Source: Candidatus Babelota bacterium (GTDB lineage: Bacteria > Babelota > Babeliae > Babelales > Vermiphilaceae). Taken from it: 8,577 nt of DNA. The stretch covers positions 1 through 8,577 of the forward strand of contig JABSSP010000005.1 in assembly GCA_013213985.1 (NCBI GenBank), read 5' to 3'. The position numbers and the translations under genes were made by a program. The notes beneath the pieces were generated by a model that had not been told where the DNA came from, searched no databases, and worked only from the letters and a program-made list of their open reading frames with translations. Numbering within the stretch: position 1 is the stretch's first letter; every line of letters begins with the position of its first letter. This document shows, piece after piece, positions 5,885 through 8,577 of the stretch.

Positions 5885-6398
5885 TTGGACGCTTCTTATC
5901 AATGGTAAAATCTACCATATTGTAAGCTATATCCAGGTGCTTATTAAGCTCATTACTGAGTTCAGTTATTGCATCAAGTTTCAATTTGTCGGTGTCTCTA
6001 AATTCAGTATTTAGAACCCTAGCTATCTGGTTAAGGTTGCGCCCAATTCGCTCAATTTTTCTTGTGGAATCTAACAAAGAATCGACTTGTTTTTGAGATA
6101 AAAGGCTAACATTATCGACTGAGGATATCGCCAATAAACGCAGCCAAGTTGATCGACTTGGGAACCCCTCATCTCTACATTTTTTGGTTATTTTTTCATT
6201 TTCTGAATCAGAAAACGCGACAAATAATCGGTTAGATCTGCGCTTTCTTAATCCTTTAAAGTCTGGGTCAAATTGGCTAGAAGTAACTTTTTCTAACATC
6301 AACCCCAGCATTTCTGATTGGTTCAATCCTTCACTTTCACAGTAGGATTGCCAAGCTAATTTTTGTTTTTTAGTAACCATTTTTTGTATAACTGGCAT
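5877..6398 (-). CDS. mobC: MobC-family relaxosome accessory protein
   Basis: A 173-residue protein whose signature RIGRNLNQIARVLN (about 117-130) is the hallmark of the bacterial mobilization protein MobC family. MobC assists relaxase nicking by binding and melting oriT. Upstream of the signature are two segments with ribbon-helix-helix character: about 8-36 (KKQKLAWQSYCESEGLNQSE) and about 57-92 (NRLFVAFSDSENEKITKKCR ... STWLRLLA). The family usually has only the second. A long terminal helix follows. GGGGGA lies 8 bases before the ATG, in the loop of a small dyad. The relaxase gene overlaps its end, so the two are translationally coupled. It probably also represses its own promoter, as RHH mobilization proteins often do (inference). 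Confidence 0.85.
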   Translation of the reverse strand: MPVIQKMVTKKQKLAWQSYCESEGLNQSEMLGLMLEKVTSSQFDPDFKGLRKRRSNRLFVAFSDSENEKITKKCRDEGFPSRSTWLRLLAISSVDNVSLLSQKQVDSLLDSTRKIERIGRNLNQIARVLNTEFRDTDKLKLDAITELSNELNKHLDIAYNMVDFTIDKKRPNE

Positions 6399-6438
6399 TG
6401 ATATTTTCCCCCAATATTAGTTTGAAAAATAACTTTAA

Positions 6439-6465
6439 ATCATAGTTTTTATGAAAAAGTATCAA
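6439..6465 (-). promoter_or_regulatory. Candidate promoter for mobC-relaxase
   Basis: On the minus strand TTGATA (6460-6465) and TATGAT (6439-6444) are good -35 and -10 matches, but spaced only 15 bases. The -10 is 40 bases before the mobC start. An ATATT/AATAT dyad around the GGGGGA ribosome-binding site (about 6400-6417) may be an operator or may mask it. Confidence 0.35.
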
Positions 6466-6575
6466 ACACACGAATCCAGCCCTAGCATCATTTCTTTCCT
6501 ACGTTCGCATTTTAACATTTCTTTCAAATATTGAGGCAACTACCTTAAAGGCGTTGGGCATGAGGAATTTTTGAT

Positions 6576-6613
6576 TTCTGAGTCACTGGTTAGCTGCAAA
6601 CTTAAACTCAGAA
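6576..6613. repeat. 8-bp inverted repeat in the mob upstream region
   Basis: TTCTGAGT (6576-6583) and ACTCAGAA (6606-6613) are perfect complements separated by 22 bases, within the roughly 300-base gap between mobC and the divergent plus-strand gene. Mobilization plasmids commonly keep oriT here, with an inverted repeat near the nic site. I see no match to the IncP-type core, so this is only a candidate oriT or operator element. Confidence 0.3.
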
Positions 6614-6646
6614 TTTAATGGCATTTTAGTTGACATTAATAGCACC

Positions 6647-6694
6647 TTGAATGTAACTTGGCGTCATTGATTGAATGCAATTTTGAATGATTGA
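6647..6694. repeat. 12-bp-phased TTGAATG repeats
   Basis: TTGAATG occurs at 6647, 6671 and 6683, that is, on a 12-base register, with a degenerate unit between the first two. The repeats end 11 bases before the start of the plus-strand small gene. They could be iteron-like protein sites or operators for that gene. Three short units may also be chance in AT-rich DNA. Confidence 0.3.
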
Positions 6695-6705
6695 GAGTAA
6701 ACAAG

Positions 6706-6998
6706 ATGACAGGTACTAAACAAAGATTTATCAAAGTGTATAGAGGTGACGACCCAACATCGAGGGGGAAATATATCAAAGATTTAGATATACAAAAAAC
6801 CTTGGTTACATTCCTATGTCTGAAAGCTGGAGCCCAGGTTCACATGGCATAGGTAGCTTTATCATCGCTATAATCTGCATTCCAATTCTTGGGGTTGGAT
6901 TGGTTGCATTAATATACATGCTCATAGTAAAGCCTAAAGGCATGTTAACTGTCATCTACGAATTAGAAAATACTGCGATTGAAATTGAACCTACCTGA
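6706..6998 (+). pseudogene. Small single-TM protein gene with a -1 frameshift at an A6 run
   Basis: The ATG at 6706 (GAGAG upstream) opens a 48-residue frame ending at 6850-6852. At the A6 run 6794-6799 a one-base backward shift, or one extra A, joins it to a frame that ends at TGA 6996-6998, giving about 97 residues. The joined protein has a soluble N-terminus (TKQRFIKVYRGDDPTSRGKY), then KNLGYIPMSESWSPGSHGIG, a strong hydrophobic segment (FIIAIICIPILGVGLVALIY), and MLIVKPKGMLTVIYEL. From memory this matches a family of short uncharacterised bacterial proteins with a 'GY.p.SqSW.pG' motif before one membrane helix and a 'KP.GtLTVtYe' tail. The second part has no ribosome-binding site before its own ATG at 6816, so it is not a separate gene. 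Either the gene is broken, or slippage on the A run makes the full product. Role unknown. Confidence 0.6.
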
Positions 6999-7368
6999 AC
7001 TTAGGGAACTGATTAGAAGTTTCATTGAACATCGCTTTTGCAATCTTCTTAAACTCGTTACTATCGAGATAGATTTAATCAATCCATCTCTTTTGACATT
7101 TCAAGGTTCTTCGCGCATCAACCACGATAAACTTATCCCATTTAATATCAGTTTTTAACAGGGGCGCCATTTTAAATCGCTCTCGCTGCCCAACCCTGCG
7201 CTGAACACTAGACTTAGATTTTAGTTTTTTAGCGCACTGTGGGCGCTGTATTTTCGCGTGTGTGCTGATTTCAATTGCGCGGCATGATTGCTTGTGTCTG
7301 ATTTGGTGTTGATATCTGTTTGGCGGTAGAATAGCTGATATCATTTCACTACTAATTGAGGACATAAG
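6999..7368. other. Intergenic region without a convincing gene
   Basis: About 370 bases. A 96-codon minus-strand frame (7075-7365) has no ribosome-binding site and a low-complexity product. AGCGC (7231-7235) and GCGCT (7243-7247) form a short hairpin followed by GTATTTT on the plus strand, a weak terminator for the upstream gene at best. Two GATATC sites flank the promoter-like stretch before the next gene. Confidence 0.4.
7303..7332 (+). promoter_or_regulatory. Candidate promoter of the 77-residue gene
   Basis: TTGGTG (7303-7308) and TAGAAT (7327-7332) are spaced 18 bases, and the -10 is 36 bases before the ATG. GATATC palindromes at 7311-7316 and about 7337-7342 bracket the -10 region and could be an operator pair. 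Confidence 0.35.
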
Positions 7369-7602
7369 ATGCTTATTAAAGCCGAAAAAGCCAAAGAACT
7401 AAAAACCATTGATACATTTAAGATGGAAGCGGGTTTGCACAAAAGAATCTTGCAATACTGTAAAACTGGCAAGTTTGATATGCCTGATTTCTTTAGGGGC
7501 GCTGCTAACTATTTGTTTGAACAAGAGGACAAATTGAAGAAAAATAACGCCAAACTGAGAAAGGAGAAATCCATCACAAAAAACAACAAAGCCGTTGCTT
7601 AA
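7369..7602 (+). CDS. Small basic protein, possibly ribbon-helix-helix-like (77 aa)
   Basis: GAGG 9 bases before the ATG supports this start. The middle, TFKMEAGLHKRILQYCKTGK then FDMPDFFRGAANYLFEQE (about 16-52), has the shape of a short strand followed by two helices, reminiscent of RHH plasmid regulators ('r..r.l...G.fs..df.R.a...yl'). This is a resemblance, not a firm match. The last 25 residues are lysine and asparagine rich and helical (DKLKKNNAKLRKEKS), suggesting a short coiled or DNA-contacting tail. It stands alone on the plus strand with its own promoter-like region and is followed by a perfect palindrome. It may regulate copy number, partition or the mob region. No partner gene (ParA, toxin) is adjacent. 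Existence is fairly secure; function is not. Confidence 0.65.
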   Translation: MLIKAEKAKELKTIDTFKMEAGLHKRILQYCKTGKFDMPDFFRGAANYLFEQEDKLKKNNAKLRKEKSITKNNKAVA

Positions 7603-7617
7603 TATTTAATAGTTTTA

Positions 7618-7642
7618 CGCCACAACATGACCTGTTGTGGCG
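7618..7642. repeat. Perfect 10-bp stem palindrome after the 77-residue gene
   Basis: CGCCACAACA (7618-7627) and TGTTGTGGCG (7633-7642) around TGACC, starting 15 bases past the stop codon. It is a strong RNA hairpin with no T run on either side. It may stabilise the mRNA 3' end, act as a Rho-independent-like pause, or be a protein-binding dyad. Confidence 0.5.
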
Positions 7643-7717
7643 GCCTAATCAGAGAAAAATTAACCTGAATGACATCCAATTCTCATCTGATTTTTAGGTG
7701 ACTTCTTCATCTGTAAT

Positions 7718-7757
7718 CAACTACCCCGCGCTATAGGGCGAGGCTTGTGAAAGCCTC
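7718..7757 (+). mobile_element. Degenerate IS200/IS605-like end
   Basis: ATCAACTACCCCGCGC (7716-7731) followed by TATA and GGGCGAGGCTTG resembles, from memory, the conserved right end or omega-RNA region of IS605/IS1341 elements, whose CCCCGCC and GGCGGGG arms pair perfectly. Here the stem 7724-7731/7736-7743 has two mismatches. An alternative perfect 7-bp stem, GAGGCTT/AAGCCTC with a GTGA loop (7740-7757), overlaps it. There is no transposase or tnpB gene, so it would be a relic. Confidence 0.3.
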
Positions 7758-7765
7758 AGTTTTCC

Positions 7766-7808
7766 AGCCCAAGTGCTTCGGGCACTACAAAAGGAATTGG
7801 GCTTTTTT
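7766..7808 (+). terminator. Intrinsic terminator with an inner hairpin
   Basis: AGCCCAA (7766-7772) pairs with TTGGGCT (7797-7803) and is followed by six T residues. Inside is a second stem, AGTGC/GCACT, with a TTCGG loop (7772-7786). It is the best intrinsic terminator in the window. It could end the transcript of the 77-residue gene about 160 bases earlier, or a small RNA starting in 7640-7760. Confidence 0.7.
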
Positions 7809-8047
7809 GAAGTTTAAAACGGCAAGTTTAGATGTTTTCAAAATTCCAAGGTATTTAGATCCCCCTCGGCGAGAGACAAGAAGACGCGTAGCGGATTGTT
7901 GTCCCGAAGCGAGGAACACGCCTCTACTGTGCTCTTGTCTTGTGCGGTGTTAACAGGTGGGTATTTGGGGTGATAGCTTGAAAGTTTGCGATCTAAAGTG
8001 TTGAGGGAGTTCTTGGGTGTTCTGATGAGCGAAGGTGAATGCATTCC

Positions 8048-8099
8048 CACTCTGTACTCTAAATGGGTCCTTTCAGGACAGATAGTTTAGAATAGAGTG
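8048..8099. repeat. Long interrupted stem-loop
   Basis: Three stacked perfect stems of 6, 6 and 5 bp (8048-8053/8094-8099, 8058-8063/8086-8091, 8067-8071/8075-8079), separated by small internal loops, make a 52-base hairpin. It lies about 100 bases before the right-hand gene and has no T tract. Confidence 0.45.
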
Positions 8100-8165
8100 C
8101 TGACACAAACTCTGCGTTACGCTCGCGGCACTGGTGTTGCTCAGGTCAATAGTAGCCAAATCTGG

Positions 8166-8171
8166 CATAAT
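8166..8171 (+). promoter_or_regulatory. Candidate -10 box for the right-hand gene
   Basis: CATAAT (5 of 6 to consensus) lies 25 bases before the chosen ATG. The sequence 17 bases upstream (AGGTCA) is a weak -35. Confidence 0.3.
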
Positions 8172-8196
8172 GTAACCATGAATGGGAGATATGCCA

Positions 8197-8577
8197 ATGC
8201 CTGAAACACCTGCACTTAGCCAAAACTCTAAAATTGTTAGAGTTCACGATAAAAGTGAGATTCACGGTAAAAATAAATTTATTATTGTTGATGACACCAA
8301 AAGACATGAGGTCATAAACCCTTATAGGGTTATTGTTGTATTCATTGGGCTGAATGCACTTTTTGATCTAAATAAACTAAAGTCTCAGAGCGTTGCTTTT
8401 GCAATATTTTCACGCACAGAGGAAAGAATAAAATCAAGGGCAGTAGTAAAACATCAGGCTGACTCTAAAACAAGAAAATATAATCGACATTATATTGTTG
8501 ATGTAAATGGCTCTGAGCATAGGGCCTATACTGTAGAGGCGCATGACAGAGCGAAAAAGATGGTTTATTCAGAAGAT
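8197..8577 (+). CDS. Unrecognised protein (partial, N-terminal 127 residues)
   Basis: The ATG at 8197 has GGGAG 8 bases upstream. An in-frame ATG at 8191 is too close to it. The frame stays open to the window edge, so the C-terminus is missing. I recognise no family. The product is soluble, basic and beta-rich: NKFIIVDDTKRHEVINPYRV is followed by a hydrophobic strand (IVVFIGLNALFDL), a charged helix around EERIKSRAVVKHQADSKTRK, then a strand pair (HYIVDVNGSEHRAYTVEAHD). No signal peptide is seen; the VIVVFIGLNAL stretch is short for a membrane helix. It follows the structured non-coding region and has its own promoter-like box. Confidence 0.6.
   Translation, partial: MPETPALSQNSKIVRVHDKSEIHGKNKFIIVDDTKRHEVINPYRVIVVFIGLNALFDLNKLKSQSVAFAIFSRTEERIKSRAVVKHQADSKTRKYNRHYIVDVNGSEHRAYTVEAHDRAKKMVYSED

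Larger units (their letters stand above)
7809..8196. other. Structured non-coding region, possible origin or RNA
   Basis: About 390 bases with no convincing gene. AGACAAGA (7874-7881) and TCTTGTCT (7933-7940) are perfect complements enclosing smaller stems such as GAGG/CCTC (7911-7924). A long interrupted stem spans 8048-8099: CACTCT/AGAGTG, TCTAAA/TTTAGA, then GTCCT/AGGAC closing on TTC. The region is richer in G and C than its surroundings and locally G/T biased (7950-8040). An origin of replication or transfer, or a structured RNA, is possible. Nothing identifies which. Confidence 0.35.

Noticed and set aside
5885..5902. Relaxase start at the in-frame TTG 5902
   Set aside because: The ATG at 5884 is in a standard 8-base overlap with mobC, has AAGAAG about 9 bases upstream and needs no rare start codon.
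7075..7365. 96-codon minus-strand frame
   Set aside because: No ribosome-binding site, and a low-complexity basic product with no recognisable pattern. It lies over the promoter region of the 77-residue gene.
7747..8050. Plus- and minus-strand frames of about 70 codons
   Set aside because: They overlap each other on opposite strands, lack ribosome-binding sites, and one crosses the strong terminator at 7766-7808.
1..8577. Window as a complete circular plasmid
   Set aside because: Joining the ends would end the replication-like frame 5 codons on, but would extend the right-hand gene antisense into it for about 23 codons. That is not compelling, and both edge genes look simply cut.
1..8577. 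CRISPR arrays, tRNA or rRNA genes
   Set aside because: No regularly spaced direct repeats of suitable length and no tRNA or rRNA-like segments were seen by eye on either strand.

Overview
The window reads as part of a mobilizable plasmid, or the mobilization and replication arm of an integrative element, from an AT-rich gammaproteobacterium. The evidence is an HTH-type replication-initiator-like protein, a MobC accessory protein and a MOBP-type relaxase, all without conjugation-pore genes, plus an IHF-beta-like protein whose sequence is of the proteobacterial type. The species cannot be named from sequence alone. Both outermost genes run off the ends of the window.

Left part (1-2930, all minus strand): a tightly overlapping cluster transcribed right to left. 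It holds a LuxR-type HTH regulator (2478-2876), an unrecognised 270-residue protein overlapping it (1697-2509), a probable small gene that starts in an ATGA overlap but needs a -1 frameshift (1414-1700), and a long replication-initiator-like gene cut by the window edge (1-1451). Every junction is an overlap, which suggests translational coupling. Inverted repeats cover or border the start regions of the first and last genes. At the head of the cluster a perfect 13-bp inverted repeat holds the LuxR-type start codon and encloses a hairpin resembling an IS200/IS605 end.

Middle (2931-4807, minus strand): three genes for basic nucleoid-type proteins in a row. They are an IHF-beta-like protein (4413-4730), a 114-residue lysine-rich H1-like protein (3950-4294) and a 295-residue H1-like protein with a basic head, helical centre and long acidic tail (3022-3909). 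This is the most distinctive part of the window: an apparent plasmid chromatin cassette between the replication and transfer modules.

Transfer module (4808-6700, minus strand): mobC (5877-6398) and the relaxase gene (4808-5884) overlap by 8 bases. The upstream intergenic DNA carries an 8-bp inverted repeat and 12-bp-phased repeats. Either could belong to an oriT or to an operator, but no known nic consensus is visible.

Right part (6700-8577, plus strand): a small single-TM protein gene broken (or recoded) at an A6 run (6706-6998); a 77-residue basic protein gene with a good ribosome-binding site (7369-7602); about 590 bases without a convincing gene but rich in hairpins, including one strong intrinsic terminator and a degenerate IS200/IS605-like end; and the start of an unrecognised gene (8197 onward) cut by the window edge.
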